Positions 32,050-40,705 are shown, counted from the first letter of the stretch. The stretch: DNA of 64,000 nt from Stenotrophomonas nitritireducens (GCF_001431425.1 NZ_LDJG01000011.1:1-64000); one strand, 5' to 3'. A program made the numbers and translations. Notes: a model not told the origin generated them from the letters alone.

Positions 32050-32253
32050 ATGTTGATCCTGACTCGCCGTGTAGGCGAAACCCTGATGATTGGTGACTCG
32101 GTCAGCGTGACCGTGCTCGGCGTCAAGGGCAACCAGGTACGTATCGGTATCACCGCGCCGAAGGACGTGGCGGTGCACCGTGAGGAAATTTTCCAGCGTA
32201 TCCAGCGCGGCGACGAGCCGGCTGCACCGGGAAGTGAAGAAACTTCCGAATAA
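32050..32253 (+). CDS. csrA: Carbon storage regulator CsrA/RsmA
   Basis: 67 aa, with the strongly conserved CsrA core [34 protein letters not shown] and the VHREEI helix. CsrA is a homodimeric RNA-binding protein that blocks translation by covering ribosome-binding sites with GGA motifs. The C-terminal tail ([15 protein letters not shown]) is longer and more acidic than in E. coli. GGAG lies 9 nt before ATG 32050. It sits between alaS and a tRNA-Ser gene, the standard gammaproteobacterial order. Confidence 0.96.
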   Translation: MLILTRRVGETLMIGDSVSVTVLGVKGNQVRIGITAPKDVAVHREEIFQRIQRGDEPAAPGSEETSE

Positions 32254-32256
32254 GGG

Positions 32257-32286
32257 TTTACCTTTCACCCCGTTAAACGGTATTCT
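32257..32286 (+). promoter_or_regulatory. Putative tRNA-Ser promoter
   Basis: TTTACC (32257-32262) and TATTCT (32281-32286), 18 bp apart, stand about 40 bp before the mature tRNA. A 9-bp hairpin (CGCCCTGCC with GGCAGGGCG, 32290-32318) lies between, perhaps ending csrA transcripts or in the tRNA leader. Confidence 0.4.
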
Positions 32287-32327
32287 TCGCGCCCTGCCAC
32301 GGAACACGCGGCAGGGCGAAAGAAAAC

Positions 32328-32420
32328 GGAGTGATGCCCGAGAGGCCGAAGGGGCTCCCCTGCTAAGGGAGTATAGGGTCAAAAGCTCTATCGAGGGTTC
32401 GAATCCCTCTCACTCCGCCA
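32328..32420 (+). tRNA. tRNA-Ser (anticodon GCU)
   Basis: A 93-nt gene including an encoded CCA end. The acceptor stem GGAGTGA pairs with TCACTCC; the anticodon arm CTCCC-CTGCTAA-GGGAG places GCT at 32362-32364; a long variable arm typical of serine tRNAs follows; and the T arm reads GAGGGTTCGAATCCCTC. It decodes AGC and AGU. Confidence 0.95.
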
Positions 32421-32429
32421 GTTGAAGAG

Positions 32430-32463
32430 CGTCTGCAGACCGCCTCGGTTTGCGGACGTTTTT
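32430..32463 (+). terminator. Terminator after tRNA-Ser
   Basis: A 12-bp stem with two G-U pairs (32430-32441 with 32447-32458) is followed by TTTTT, 10 bp past the tRNA. Confidence 0.8.
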
Positions 32464-32545
32464 CATTTCAGGGACATGGATCCGCATCGCTGCCCCGGGA
32501 CACGGATGACGCCTGACTGCGGGGTGTCCAGGGAAATGCGCGGAG

Positions 32546-32574
32546 GTGACGACGCTGGCGGCATCGCGTACCAT
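32546..32574 (+). promoter_or_regulatory. Putative ssrA promoter
   Basis: GTGACG (32546-32551) and TACCAT (32569-32574) have ideal 17-bp spacing. Transcription would start near 32581, leaving a leader of about 65 nt before the mature tmRNA 5' end. Confidence 0.4.
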
Positions 32575-32646
32575 GGCCGACGTCGAGCATCGACCGGATC
32601 GCATCGCGGATCTGGACGATGAAGACTGAAGATTCTTGAAGAAATC

Positions 32647-33000
32647 GGGGGTGCACTGGTTTCGACGGGGGTTGTGAAGTCGCTTGGTGCATGCCGAGGG
32701 GGTAGCTTTCCTCGTAAATCCAGCTGCAAAACTCATAGTTGCCAACGACGACAACTACGCTCTGGCCGCTTAAGGTCTAAGCCCCGAAACAGCTTGTGTC
32801 CGTGCTCGCTGCGTAGGGTCATCATCACGGAATCGCATGGGGTGGCTGCCCGTCAGCTCCAAGCTAGATAAAGCGGGCTGGTTCCGGGATGCGCTTTGCG
32901 CGCCGTGCTGTTCCGGGACGAGATGCAACGGCGAGCTAAGCATGTAGTACCGGGGATGGAGTGCCTTCGGACGGCGGTTCAATTCCGCCCACCTCCACCA
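32647..33000 (+). ncRNA. ssrA: Transfer-messenger RNA (tmRNA)
   Basis: A 354-nt one-piece tmRNA. The 5' end GGGGGTG pairs with CACCTCC before the encoded 3' CCA, the T arm ends in GGTTCAATTCC, and the mRNA-like part encodes the tag ANDDNYALAA followed by TAA at 32741-32773. The tag differs from that of E. coli (ANDENYALAA) by one residue and keeps the ALAA degradation signal for ClpXP. It rescues stalled ribosomes with SmpB, encoded 0.8 kb away. Confidence 0.97.
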
Positions 33001-33005
33001 TCTAT

Positions 33006-33039
33006 AAAGCCCAGCCTTCACCGGCTGGGCTTTTCTTTT
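33006..33039 (+). terminator. Terminator of ssrA
   Basis: An 11-bp stem AAAGCCCAGCC with GGCTGGGCTTT (33006-33016, 33023-33033) is followed by TTTTCTTTT. Confidence 0.88.
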
Positions 33040-33173
33040 GTCTGAAGGCAAAGGGCTGCAGTGGTCGTGCCGCATGCTGGAGCGCGTGGCGGAACGGCTT
33101 AACGGCACTGCGACCATTCTGCGACATGCGGCTGTCGACCATGGCTGCCATGTTCCCGTGATGGCATGGCCAG

Positions 33174-33761
33174 ATGAATTCTCCTTGTCCGTATCGCCTG
33201 AGTGGATTGGCTGCGACCGTTGGCGCTGATTTCCGCCGGCGGGCGATGCCGTCTTCGTGGGCCGGCTTGGGATTGGTGCTGGCGGCGGGCGCTGCGCTCA
33301 TGGCCGCACAGCCGGGCGCGCAGGCGGTGGCTGTCCTGGCGCTTGCGCTGCTCTGCCGCCGGGCGTTCCGGCGGCCCTCGCTGGCGCCCCTCGGGAATCC
33401 CGGGTTTGCGGTGCTGCTGCTGTTGCTGGCGACATCGGCCTTGGGCATCGCGACGGGCATGTGGGGTGCCTGGGGCGCGGCAGGGCTGGCGGTCGTCATC
33501 GCCGTGGTGCATGTGGGCAGCTATGCGGCGCGCGTTGTCGGCCTTTCCATGCGCCTCCAGGCGGTTGTCGATTCCCTGGAGGATGTCGAGCTGCTGGCGT
33601 TGTTGCCACCGGATGCGGCAGCGGAGGCGAGGCGCTGGATGGCGGGTGCTGGCGGCGATGCAGGGCGGCTCGCGGTGGCGGTGCCGCTCGCCGCGCTGCA
33701 TGTCGCACTGGGCAGGTGCGATGCCCGCGTGCGCGACAGGCGGGCGTTGCTGCTGGGCTGA
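33174..33761 (+). CDS. Hypothetical membrane protein downstream of ssrA
   Basis: 195 aa. Residues about 30-60 (WAGLGLVLAAGAALM and AVAVLALALLC) and 75-115 (GFAVLLLLLATSALGIATG and AGLAVVIAVVHVGSYAARVVGL) form three to four hydrophobic segments, followed by a soluble Ala/Arg-rich C-terminus. I do not recognise the family. The region between ssrA and smpB is variable among relatives. No ribosome-binding site is convincing, so the start and even the reality of the gene are uncertain. The next gene, smpB, is convergent. Confidence 0.45.
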   Translation: MNSPCPYRLSGLAATVGADFRRRAMPSSWAGLGLVLAAGAALMAAQPGAQAVAVLALALLCRRAFRRPSLAPLGNPGFAVLLLLLATSALGIATGMWGAWGAAGLAVVIAVVHVGSYAARVVGLSMRLQAVVDSLEDVELLALLPPDAAAEARRWMAGAGGDAGRLAVAVPLAALHVALGRCDARVRDRRALLLG

Positions 33762-33793
33762 AGACGGGGTGGTGGGTGGACCCGCCGCTTCAC

Positions 33794-34297
33794 TCAGGCG
33801 TTGCGGTTGTGGGCGCGCATTGCGCGCTGCTTCTCGCGGGCCCAGTCGCGTTCCTTGGCGGTGTCGCGCTTGTCGTGGTTCTGCTTGCCCTTGGCCAGCG
33901 CGATCTCGAGCTTGATCTTGTTCTTGCTCCAGTACATCGCGGTGGGTACCAGGGTGTAGCCGTCACGCTCGACGCGGCCGATCAGCTTGTCGATCTCGCG
34001 CCGGTGCAGCAGCAGTTTGCGCTGGCGGCGGTCCTCGGGAACGGTGTGGGTGGAGGCCTGGATCAGCGGGGTGATCTGGGCGCCGATCAGGAAGATCTCG
34101 CCGTCTTTCACATAGGCGTAGGCATCGGTCATGTTGCCGCGCCCGGCCCGAATGGCCTTGATCTCCCAGCCCTGCAGCACCAGTCCGGCCTCGAAGCGTT
34201 CCTCCAGGTGGTATTCATGGCGCGCGCGCTTGTTGAGCGCGATGGTTTTGTCGGCCTGCGCGTTCTTTGCTTTATCCTTACCGGGTTTCTTGCTCAT
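33794..34297 (-). CDS. smpB: SsrA-binding protein SmpB
   Basis: 167 aa, starting MSKKPGKDK. The OB-fold core ([35 protein letters not shown]) and the basic C-terminal tail ([20 protein letters not shown]) that enters the empty mRNA channel are intact. It delivers tmRNA to stalled ribosomes. It is divergent from ratA and convergent with the hypothetical membrane gene; ssrA is 0.8 kb away on the opposite strand. Confidence 0.97.
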   Translation of the reverse strand: MSKKPGKDKAKNAQADKTIALNKRARHEYHLEERFEAGLVLQGWEIKAIRAGRGNMTDAYAYVKDGEIFLIGAQITPLIQASTHTVPEDRRQRKLLLHRREIDKLIGRVERDGYTLVPTAMYWSKNKIKLEIALAKGKQNHDKRDTAKERDWAREKQRAMRAHNRNA

Positions 34298-34349
34298 TCC
34301 CTTATTGTCTCCGATTCGGAGGCGTTCCGAACATCCGTCCGTATTCCGC

Positions 34350-34778
34350 ATGCCTACCATCCGCCGTAGCGCTCTGGTCGAACAGCCCGCCGAGCGCATG
34401 TTCGATCTGGTCAACGATGTCGCCGCCTATCCGCGGCGTTTCCGCTGGTGCGAGGCGGCGCAGATCCTGGAGCAGGGGCCGGAACGGCTGGTGGCCCGCC
34501 TGGACCTGGGGTTGGGTTCGTTCCGGACCTGGTTCATGACCGAGAACGTGCTGCAGCGTCCGGGCAGCATCGACATGCAGTTGAAGGATGGCCCGTTCAA
34601 GCGCCTGCATGGCCGCTGGCAGTTCCAGCCGCTGTCCGATGCTGCCTGCAAGGTGAGCCTCGAGCTCGAGTTCGAGCCGACCTCGCGCCTGCTTGGGCCG
34701 GCGCTTGCGCTGGGTTTCCAGGGGCTGGCCGATCGCATGGTCAATGATTTCGTGCGCGTGGCCGAGCAGGGGGGCTGA
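34350..34778 (+). CDS. ratA: RatA/COQ10-like START-domain protein
   Basis: 142 aa SRPBCC (START-like) protein with blocks [29 protein letters not shown] and [15 protein letters not shown]. The family includes E. coli RatA, reported to inhibit ribosome subunit joining, and the COQ10 ubiquinone-binding proteins; the latter function is likely general. It is the first gene of a pair with rnfH, starting 52 bp from the divergent smpB. Confidence 0.92.
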   Translation: MPTIRRSALVEQPAERMFDLVNDVAAYPRRFRWCEAAQILEQGPERLVARLDLGLGSFRTWFMTENVLQRPGSIDMQLKDGPFKRLHGRWQFQPLSDAACKVSLELEFEPTSRLLGPALALGFQGLADRMVNDFVRVAEQGG

Positions 34779-34781
34779 GCC

Positions 34782-35039
34782 ATGCGCGTGGAAGTGGTGC
34801 TGGCCTGGCCGGAGCGCTACCTGCGTCGCGAACTGATCCTGCCGGAAGGTTGCACGGTAGCCGACGCGCTGGAGGCAGCGGCGCTGGACACCGATGGCGG
34901 GTTCGTGGCCACGGCCGTGCATGGCGTGCTCGCGCGGCCGCAGCAGGCGCTGCATGACGGGGATCGCATCGAACTGCTCAGGCCGTTGTTGGCCGACCCA
35001 AAAGAAAATCGCCGCCGGCGGGCGCGCGGCGGCGATTGA
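34782..35039 (+). CDS. RnfH/RatB-family ubiquitin-like protein
   Basis: 85 aa beta-grasp protein (MRVEVVLAWPERYLRRELILPEGCTVADAL and the C-terminal DGDRIELLRPLLADPKENRR). It is also called RatB or UPF0125. It is usually encoded next to ratA, as here (3 bp apart); the function is unclear. Its last codons overlap the terminator hairpin used by the convergent bamE gene. Confidence 0.92.
   Translation: MRVEVVLAWPERYLRRELILPEGCTVADALEAAALDTDGGFVATAVHGVLARPQQALHDGDRIELLRPLLADPKENRRRRARGGD
35001..35037 (-). terminator. bamE terminator embedded in the end of rnfH
   Basis: A 10-bp stem (35007-35016 with 35028-35037) is followed on the minus strand by TTTTCTTTT. It ends bamE transcription while encoding the last codons and stop of the opposing rnfH gene. 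Confidence 0.75.
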
Positions 35040-35060
35040 TCTGGTGCGTGGCGCCCGGGT

Positions 35061-35456
35061 TCAGTGGCCGCCGCGCTTCTTCTTGTCCTTGGCCAGGTTG
35101 CGGCCGAACTGGCGCACGCTCTTCTGGGCCAGTTCCGCATCTTGGTTGGGGAAGTAGTCGCCTTCCCAGCGGGCGACGCGGTCGTTCTCGAAGAACACGG
35201 TGAAATTCTTCACCTCGGTCTTGCCCAGGCGGTTCACGCGCTGGCTGGAGGTGTAGTCCCAGCGCTGGGCATGGAACGGATCGGGAATGGACGGCGTCCC
35301 CAGCAGCGCGTTGACCTGCTGCTTGCTCTGGCCGGCCTGCAGCTGTGCGACGGACTTTTCTTGCAGCAGGTTGCCCTGGTAGATGGGCTGCTTGTAGATG
35401 ATGCCGCAGCCGGCGGTGGACAGGGCGACAACGGCGATCAGCAGGAGGTTGCGCAT
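35061..35456 (-). CDS. bamE: Outer-membrane assembly lipoprotein BamE (OmlA/SmpA)
   Basis: 131 aa starting MRNLLLIAVVALSTAGC, a lipoprotein signal with Cys at residue 17. The BamE fold blocks are VAQLQAGQSKQQVNALLGTPSIPDPFHAQRWDY and the YxxxR-like FFENDRVARWEGDYFP. BamE is part of the BAM complex that inserts barrel proteins, such as the TonB receptor of this window. It is divergent from fur. The C-terminus is basic (AKDKKKRGGH). Confidence 0.93.
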   Translation of the reverse strand: MRNLLLIAVVALSTAGCGIIYKQPIYQGNLLQEKSVAQLQAGQSKQQVNALLGTPSIPDPFHAQRWDYTSSQRVNRLGKTEVKNFTVFFENDRVARWEGDYFPNQDAELAQKSVRQFGRNLAKDKKKRGGH

Positions 35457-35485
35457 TGGGACAGGCGATTGAGGAAATCCCGGCG

Positions 35486-35493
35486 ATGATACA
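35486..35493. promoter_or_regulatory. Overlapping -10 boxes for bamE and fur
   Basis: ATGATACA contains TATCAT on the minus strand (bamE) and GATACA on the plus strand (fur), so the two divergent promoters would overlap. Confidence 0.4.
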
Positions 35494-35560
35494 CTCCCCG
35501 GCACCCAGCGCGATCTGACCGGAGGCAACTGGCGTTAAACCGCCAATGAACACGATGGCC

Positions 35561-35968
35561 ATGGAATCCAACGACCTGCGCAAAGTCGGCCTGAAAGTGA
35601 CGCATCCGCGGATGCGCATCCTGGCGTTGCTTGAGCAGAACACCCCGCACCACCACCTGACCGCCGAGGACATCTACCGGCAGCTGCTCGATTGCGGCGA
35701 CGAGATCGGCCTGGCGACGGTCTACCGCGTCCTGACCCAGTTCGAGGCGGCCGGCCTGGTGCTCAAGCACAACTTCGAAGGTGGGCAGGCGGTCTATGAA
35801 CTTGACCGCGGCGGCCACCATGACCACATGGTGGACGTAGATACCGGCAAGATCATCGAGTTCGAGAGCCGCGAGATCGAGGAACTGCAGAAGAAGATCG
35901 CGGCCGAGCACGGCTACGAACTGGAAGAGCATTCGCTGGTGCTGTACGTGCGCAAGAAGCGGCGCTGA
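35561..35968 (+). CDS. fur: Ferric uptake regulator Fur
   Basis: 135 aa from MESNDLRKVGLK, chosen by similarity to xanthomonad Fur; in-frame ATGs at 35546 and 35555 are alternatives, and none has a good ribosome-binding site. The N-terminal winged helix runs from VTHPRMRILALLEQ to GLATVYRVLTQFEAAGLV. The dimerisation domain has the metal-ligand cluster GGHHDHMVDVDTGKIIEF. The C-terminal CxxC zinc pairs present in some Fur proteins are missing, as expected for this group. It represses iron-uptake genes in iron-replete cells. Confidence 0.95.
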   Translation: MESNDLRKVGLKVTHPRMRILALLEQNTPHHHLTAEDIYRQLLDCGDEIGLATVYRVLTQFEAAGLVLKHNFEGGQAVYELDRGGHHDHMVDVDTGKIIEFESREIEELQKKIAAEHGYELEEHSLVLYVRKKRR

Positions 35969-35990
35969 GGCGCCCGCACCGTGGAAGACG

Positions 35991-36014
35991 ACACCGGCCC
36001 CGTGCCGGTGTTTT
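35991..36014 (+). terminator. Terminator of fur
   Basis: The stem ACACCGGC/GCCGGTGT (35991-35998, 36004-36011) runs into TTTT. Confidence 0.75.
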
Positions 36015-36114
36015 CGTCTGCGGGCGGTGTGCTGGTGGCCGGCAGATTGCCGGGGGAGTCGCCCCGGTGCCGGCCGGTGCCACATGGAGGCGCAGCAGGT
36101 GGGTGACTTCGCCG

Positions 36115-36144
36115 GCCCCGGCAGTGGGTGGGCAGTGCCGGGGC
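36115..36144 (-). terminator. Hairpin after recN
   Basis: A 9-bp perfect stem (36115-36123 with 36136-36144) abuts the recN stop codon. There is no T tract, so it may stabilise the 3' end rather than terminate. Confidence 0.4.
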
Positions 36145-37809
36145 TCAGGCCTCGGCCAGCAGCTTGCGCGCGGCGGCGCGGGCTTCCTTGCTCACTTCGG
36201 CGCCGCCGAGCATGCGCGCCAGTTCTTCCTCGCGGCCCCTGGCATCGAGCAGTTCCACCGCGCTCTGGGTCATGCCTTCCACCGGTGCCTTGCTGACCCG
36301 GTAATGGGCATGGCCCTTGGAGGCGACCTGTGGCAGGTGGGTCACGCACAGCACCTGGCGGCGCTCGCCCAGGGCGCGGAGCTTCTTGCCGACAATGTCG
36401 GCCACGGCGCCGCCGATGCCCGAATCCACTTCGTCGAACACCATGGTCGGCACGGCATCCAGGCCCAGCGCCGCTACTTCGATGGCCAGCGAGATGCGCG
36501 ACAGTTCGCCGCCGGAGGCGACCTTGCGCAGCGCCCGCGGCGGTTGCCCGGCATTGGCGGCAACCAGGAATTCGACCCGCTCGGCGCCGTTCGGGTCCGG
36601 GCGTGGCTGCGGCTGGGGCTCCAGTTCGATCAGGAACTGGCCGCCGCCCATGCCCAGCTCGCCGATCAGGGTGGTGGTGGTGTCCGACAGGGCCTTGGCC
36701 GCGCTGGCGCGGCTGGCGGTGAGCCGGGCGGCCTGCGCCTGCCAGCGCGCGGCGGCCGTGTCGATCTCGCCGGCCAGCCGCGACAGGCGCTCGTCGGCGC
36801 CGCGCAGTTGTTCCAGTTCCGCGGCAAGGCGCTCGCGGGCGGCGGCCAGCTCTTCCATCGGCACGCGGTGCTTGCGCGCCAGGTCGTGCAGGCGGCCGAG
36901 CCGGCGCTCGATCTCCTCGAACGCCTCCGGGTCGCTGTCCAGGTCGTCCAGCACCCGGTCCAGCTGGGCCAGGGCCTCGTGCAGCTGGATGCCGGCGGCG
37001 TCGAGCATGCCGTCGATCTCGCCCAGCCGCGCATCGTGCTGGCTGACCCGCGACAGTTCGTGCCGCACCTGTTGCAGCAGGCCGAGCAGGGCGGGGGCCT
37101 CATCGCCGTTGAGCGCGTTGCCGGCGTACTGGCAGGCCTCGATCAGCGCGGTGGAGTGCGCCTGGCGGCGATGGCTGGCGGCCAGCGCCACGAGCGCCGC
37201 CGGTTCCAGTTCCTCGCGCTGCAGCTCGCCGAGCTGGTGTTCGAGGAAGGCGATGCGGTCGGAGACGTCGCCCTGCTGCGACAGCGCATCGCGCTCGTCG
37301 ATCAGCGCCTGCCACTGGCCGCTGGCGGCACGCACCGCGGTGCGTTCGGCGTCGTTGCGGGCATAGGCATCGAGCAGGGCCAGCTGGCTGGGGCGCGACA
37401 GCAGCGCCTGCTGGTCGTGCTGGCCATGGATCTCGACCAGGAAGGCGGCCAGTTCGGCCAGCTGCGAGACCGGCACCGGGCGGCCATTGATGAAGGCGCG
37501 CGAGCCGCCATCGGCGCGGATCACCCGGCGCAGCTGGCACTGATCCTCGTCGTCGAGCTCGTTGTCGCGCAGCCAGTGGCGGGCGGGGGCCTCGTCGGCG
37601 AGGTCGAATTCGGCCGAAAGCTCGGCCCGGGCGGCGCCGTGGCGGACCACGCCGCTGTCGGCGCGCAGCCCGGACAGGAAGCCCAGCGCGTCGACCATCA
37701 GCGACTTGCCCGCGCCGGTTTCGCCGGAAACCACGGTCATGCCCTGCCCGAACTCCAGTTCGGTGGCGCGGACGACGGCGAAATCCTTGATCGAAAGATG
37801 TCTGAGCAT
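36145..37809 (-). CDS. recN: DNA repair protein RecN
   Basis: 554 aa SMC-like ATPase starting MLRHLSIKDFAVV. Walker A is GETGAGKS near residue 30; long coiled-coil arms follow (for example RKHRVPMEELAAARERLAAELEQLRG); the C-terminal half has Walker B TMVFDEVDSGIGG and CVTHLPQVAS. RecN helps align and repair double-strand breaks and is an SOS protein in E. coli. No TTAG-N6-TACTA site is seen upstream, so LexA control is not evident. It is divergent from grpE; in Xanthomonas hrcA usually stands between them. Confidence 0.95.
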   Translation of the reverse strand: MLRHLSIKDFAVVRATELEFGQGMTVVSGETGAGKSLMVDALGFLSGLRADSGVVRHGAARAELSAEFDLADEAPARHWLRDNELDDEDQCQLRRVIRADGGSRAFINGRPVPVSQLAELAAFLVEIHGQHDQQALLSRPSQLALLDAYARNDAERTAVRAASGQWQALIDERDALSQQGDVSDRIAFLEHQLGELQREELEPAALVALAASHRRQAHSTALIEACQYAGNALNGDEAPALLGLLQQVRHELSRVSQHDARLGEIDGMLDAAGIQLHEALAQLDRVLDDLDSDPEAFEEIERRLGRLHDLARKHRVPMEELAAARERLAAELEQLRGADERLSRLAGEIDTAAARWQAQAARLTASRASAAKALSDTTTTLIGELGMGGGQFLIELEPQPQPRPDPNGAERVEFLVAANAGQPPRALRKVASGGELSRISLAIEVAALGLDAVPTMVFDEVDSGIGGAVADIVGKKLRALGERRQVLCVTHLPQVASKGHAHYRVSKAPVEGMTQSAVELLDARGREEELARMLGGAEVSKEARAAARKLLAEA

Positions 37810-37924
37810 GGTCGGCAGAGGTTGGGGCCGCGCAAAACTAGCATGCGCATGCGGCAGGTCAATCCGGGAATGGCGCCCGGTGCCACAGATTAATGCGCGC
37901 CGGTCGCAGGGGATGAGCCTGAAC

Positions 37925-37950
37925 CTTGAAACCCCGGGGGCAGCCCACAT
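37925..37950 (+). promoter_or_regulatory. Sigma-32-type heat-shock promoter of grpE
   Basis: CTTGAA (37925-37930) and CCCACAT (37944-37950), 13 bp apart, match the RpoH consensus (CTTGAA, 13-17 bp, CCCCAT-like), 45 bp before the grpE ATG. No CIRCE element (TTAGCACTC-N9-GAGTGCTAA) is present. Confidence 0.7.
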
Positions 37951-37994
37951 ACGGGGAGCAGGCAGGCGGCAGAACGACCGCCAGGGAACCGGAA

Positions 37995-38510
37995 ATGAAC
38001 CAAGACCACCCCGAATTCGAGACCGAGGGCACCGCTGGCGACGCGGCCGAGGCGCAGGGCGCGCAGGTCCAGGCGCTGCGCACCGAGATCGAGCAGCTCA
38101 AGGGCGAGTCGCTGCGCGAGCGCGCCGACCTGGAGAACCAGCGCAAGCGCGTGGCGCGCGACATCGAGCAGGCGCGCAAGTTCGCCAACGAGAAGCTGCT
38201 GGGCGAACTGCTGCCGGTGTTCGACAGCCTGGATGCGGGGCTGGTCGCGGCCGGCGCCGACCCCAGTCCGCTGCGCGAGGGGCTGGAGCTGACCTACAAG
38301 CAGCTGCTCAAGGTCGCCGCCGACAACGGCCTGACCCTGCTCGACCCGGTCGGGCAGGCGTTCAATCCCGAACACCACCAGGCCATCAGCCAGGTCGACG
38401 CCCCCGCCGGCGTGGCCCCGGGCGCGGTGGTGACCGTGTTCCAGAAGGGCTACCTGCTCAACGAGCGCCTGCTGCGGCCGGCGCTGGTGGTGGTGGCCCG
38501 GGTCGACTGA
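37995..38510 (+). CDS. grpE: Nucleotide exchange factor GrpE
   Basis: 171 aa from [12 protein letters not shown]. An acidic, disordered N-terminus leads into the long dimerisation helix ([45 protein letters not shown]). The C-terminal beta domain ends [27 protein letters not shown]. It releases ADP from DnaK. The upstream in-frame ATG (37926) is rejected because it lies in the promoter. It stands 142 bp before dnaK. Confidence 0.96.
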   Translation: MNQDHPEFETEGTAGDAAEAQGAQVQALRTEIEQLKGESLRERADLENQRKRVARDIEQARKFANEKLLGELLPVFDSLDAGLVAAGADPSPLREGLELTYKQLLKVAADNGLTLLDPVGQAFNPEHHQAISQVDAPAGVAPGAVVTVFQKGYLLNERLLRPALVVVARVD

Positions 38511-38574
38511 CCTCCGGCCGGCTGGCCGCCGCCTTAACGCGCGCGGCCATCGGCAAACAGCGTTCCGGGGGTGG

Positions 38575-38603
38575 CTTGAATGTCATCCGGCCATCCCCCA
38601 CAT
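38575..38603 (+). promoter_or_regulatory. Sigma-32-type heat-shock promoter of dnaK
   Basis: CTTGAA (38575-38580) and CCCCACAT (38596-38603) are 15 bp apart, a near-consensus RpoH promoter 50 bp before dnaK. Confidence 0.75.
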
Positions 38604-38652
38604 CCCGTTCATACCCGGCGGCTGCCGGCACACGAATCCTCAGGAGTCCCCC

Positions 38653-40575
38653 ATGGGCAAGATCATTGGTATCGACCTCGGCACCACCAACTCGTGCGTG
38701 GCGATCATGGACGGCGGCAAGGCCCGCGTCATCGAGAACTCGGAAGGCGACCGCACCACGCCCTCCATCGTCGCCTACACCAAGGACGGCGAAGTACTGG
38801 TGGGCGCCTCGGCCAAGCGCCAGGCCGTCACCAATCCGAAGAACACCTTCTACGCGGTGAAGCGCCTGATCGGCCGCAAGTTCACCGACGCCGAAGTGCA
38901 GAAGGACATCGCCCACGTCCCGTACGGCATCCTCGCCCACGACAATGGCGATGCCTGGGTGGCCACCAGCGACGGCCGCAAGATGGCGCCGCAGGAAATC
39001 TCGGCCAAGGTGCTGGAGAAGATGAAGAAGACCGCCGAGGACTTCCTCGGCGAGAAGGTCACCGAGGCGGTCATCACCGTGCCGGCCTACTTCAACGACA
39101 GCCAGCGCCAGGCGACCAAGGACGCCGGCCGCATCGCCGGCCTGGACGTCAAGCGCATCATCAACGAGCCGACCGCCGCGGCGCTGGCCTACGGCCTGGA
39201 CAAGGGCGACAACAAGGACCGCAAGATCGTCGTCTACGACCTGGGCGGCGGCACCTTCGACGTGTCGATCATCGAGATCGCCAACGTCGACGGCGAGAAG
39301 CAGTTCGAAGTGCTGGCCACCAACGGCGACACCTTCCTCGGCGGCGAAGACTTCGACAACCGCGTCATCGAGTACCTGGTTGACGAGTTCAACAAGGACC
39401 AGGGCATCGACCTGCGCAAGGACCCGCTGGCCCTGCAGCGCCTGAAGGACGCGGCCGAGCGCGCCAAGATCGAGCTGTCCAGCGCGCAGCAGACCGAAGT
39501 CAACCTGCCGTACGTCACCGCCGACACATCGGGTCCGAAGCACCTGAACATCAAGCTGACCCGCGCCAAGCTGGAAGCGCTGGTGGAAGAGCTGATCAAG
39601 AAGTCGATCGAGCCGTGCCGCACCGCGCTGAACGATGCCGGCCTGCGTTCGAGCGACATCAACGAGGTGATCCTGGTCGGCGGCCAGACCCGCATGCCGA
39701 AGGTGCAGCAGGCGGTCAGCGAGTTCTTCGGCAAGGAGCCGCGCAAGGACGTCAACCCGGACGAGGCCGTGGCGCTGGGCGCCGCGATCCAGGGCGGCGT
39801 GCTGGGCGGCGACGTCAAGGACGTGCTGCTGCTGGACGTGACCCCGCTGTCGCTGGGCATCGAGACCCTGGGCGGCGTGTTCACCAAGATCATCGAGAAG
39901 AACACCACCATCCCGACCAAGGCCTCGCAGACCTTCTCCACCGCCGAGGACAACCAGTCGGCCGTGACCGTGCACGTGCTGCAGGGCGAGCGCGAACAGG
40001 CCCGCTACAACAAGTCGCTGGCCAAGTTCGACCTGACCGGCATCGAGCCGGCGCCTCGCGGCCTGCCGCAGGTGGAAGTGTCCTTCGACATCGACGCCAA
40101 CGGCATCCTGCACGTCTCGGCCAAGGACAAGAAGACCAACAAGGAACAGAAGGTCGAGATCAAGGCCGGTTCGGGCCTGTCCGAGGACGAGATCGCGCGC
40201 ATGGTGGCTGACGCCGAGACGCACCGCGAGGAGGACAAGAAGTTCCAGGAGCTGGTGCAGGCCCGCAACCAGGCCGATGGCCTGATCCACGCCACCCGCA
40301 GCGCCATCACCGAGCATGGCAGCAAGGTCGGCGGCGATGTCATCGGCAAGGTGGAGGCGGCCCTGGCCGACCTGGAAACCGCGATGAAGGGTGACGACAA
40401 GGCGCAGATCGAAGCGAAGTCGAAGGCGCTGGAAGAAGCCGGCCAGTCGCTGTATGCCGCCGCTTCGGCCGGCGAGCAGGGCGGCCCGGCCCCGGGCGCG
40501 GGTGCGGCCGGTCCGGCTGGCGACGATGTGGTCGACGCCGAGTTCACCGAGGTCAAGGACGACAAGAAGTCCTGA
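38653..40575 (+). CDS. dnaK: Chaperone DnaK (Hsp70)
   Basis: 640 aa. The ATPase domain begins [20 protein letters not shown] and carries [13 protein letters not shown] and the [17 protein letters not shown] block; the hydrophobic linker [18 protein letters not shown] leads to the substrate domain. The lid ends in the acidic [11 protein letters not shown] tail. It is the central Hsp70, working with DnaJ and GrpE encoded on either side. Confidence 0.98.
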   Translation: MGKIIGIDLGTTNSCVAIMDGGKARVIENSEGDRTTPSIVAYTKDGEVLVGASAKRQAVTNPKNTFYAVKRLIGRKFTDAEVQKDIAHVPYGILAHDNGDAWVATSDGRKMAPQEISAKVLEKMKKTAEDFLGEKVTEAVITVPAYFNDSQRQATKDAGRIAGLDVKRIINEPTAAALAYGLDKGDNKDRKIVVYDLGGGTFDVSIIEIANVDGEKQFEVLATNGDTFLGGEDFDNRVIEYLVDEFNKDQGIDLRKDPLALQRLKDAAERAKIELSSAQQTEVNLPYVTADTSGPKHLNIKLTRAKLEALVEELIKKSIEPCRTALNDAGLRSSDINEVILVGGQTRMPKVQQAVSEFFGKEPRKDVNPDEAVALGAAIQGGVLGGDVKDVLLLDVTPLSLGIETLGGVFTKIIEKNTTIPTKASQTFSTAEDNQSAVTVHVLQGEREQARYNKSLAKFDLTGIEPAPRGLPQVEVSFDIDANGILHVSAKDKKTNKEQKVEIKAGSGLSEDEIARMVADAETHREEDKKFQELVQARNQADGLIHATRSAITEHGSKVGGDVIGKVEAALADLETAMKGDDKAQIEAKSKALEEAGQSLYAAASAGEQGGPAPGAGAAGPAGDDVVDAEFTEVKDDKKS

Positions 40576-40583
40576 TGTCCATT

Positions 40584-40700
40584 GCCCTCTCCCCTCGGGG
40601 AGGGGCCGGGGCGAGGGTTCGGGGCCGCGGTGCGGTCCCGGACCCTTGTCGCATCAACGAACCCGCACCCCAGCCCTCCCCCGGAGGGGGAGGGAGAGGT
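40584..40700. repeat. Palindromic element between dnaK and dnaJ
   Basis: The two ends form long imperfect inverted arms (CCCTCTCCCCTCGGGGAGGG at the left, CCTCCCCCGGAGGGGGAGGG at the right; about 38 bp each). Total length is about 117 bp. The right arm ends AGAGG, 6 nt before the dnaJ start codon. Confidence 0.65.
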
Positions 40701-40705
40701 AAAGC

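Noticed and set aside
32647-33000. Possible integration site with a prophage or island at the ssrA 3' end
   Set aside because: No integrase, no repeat of the ssrA 3' end and no phage genes are seen up to smpB.
32961-33161. Small open frame overlapping the end of ssrA
   Set aside because: It lies on the structural RNA and its terminator and has no start signal.
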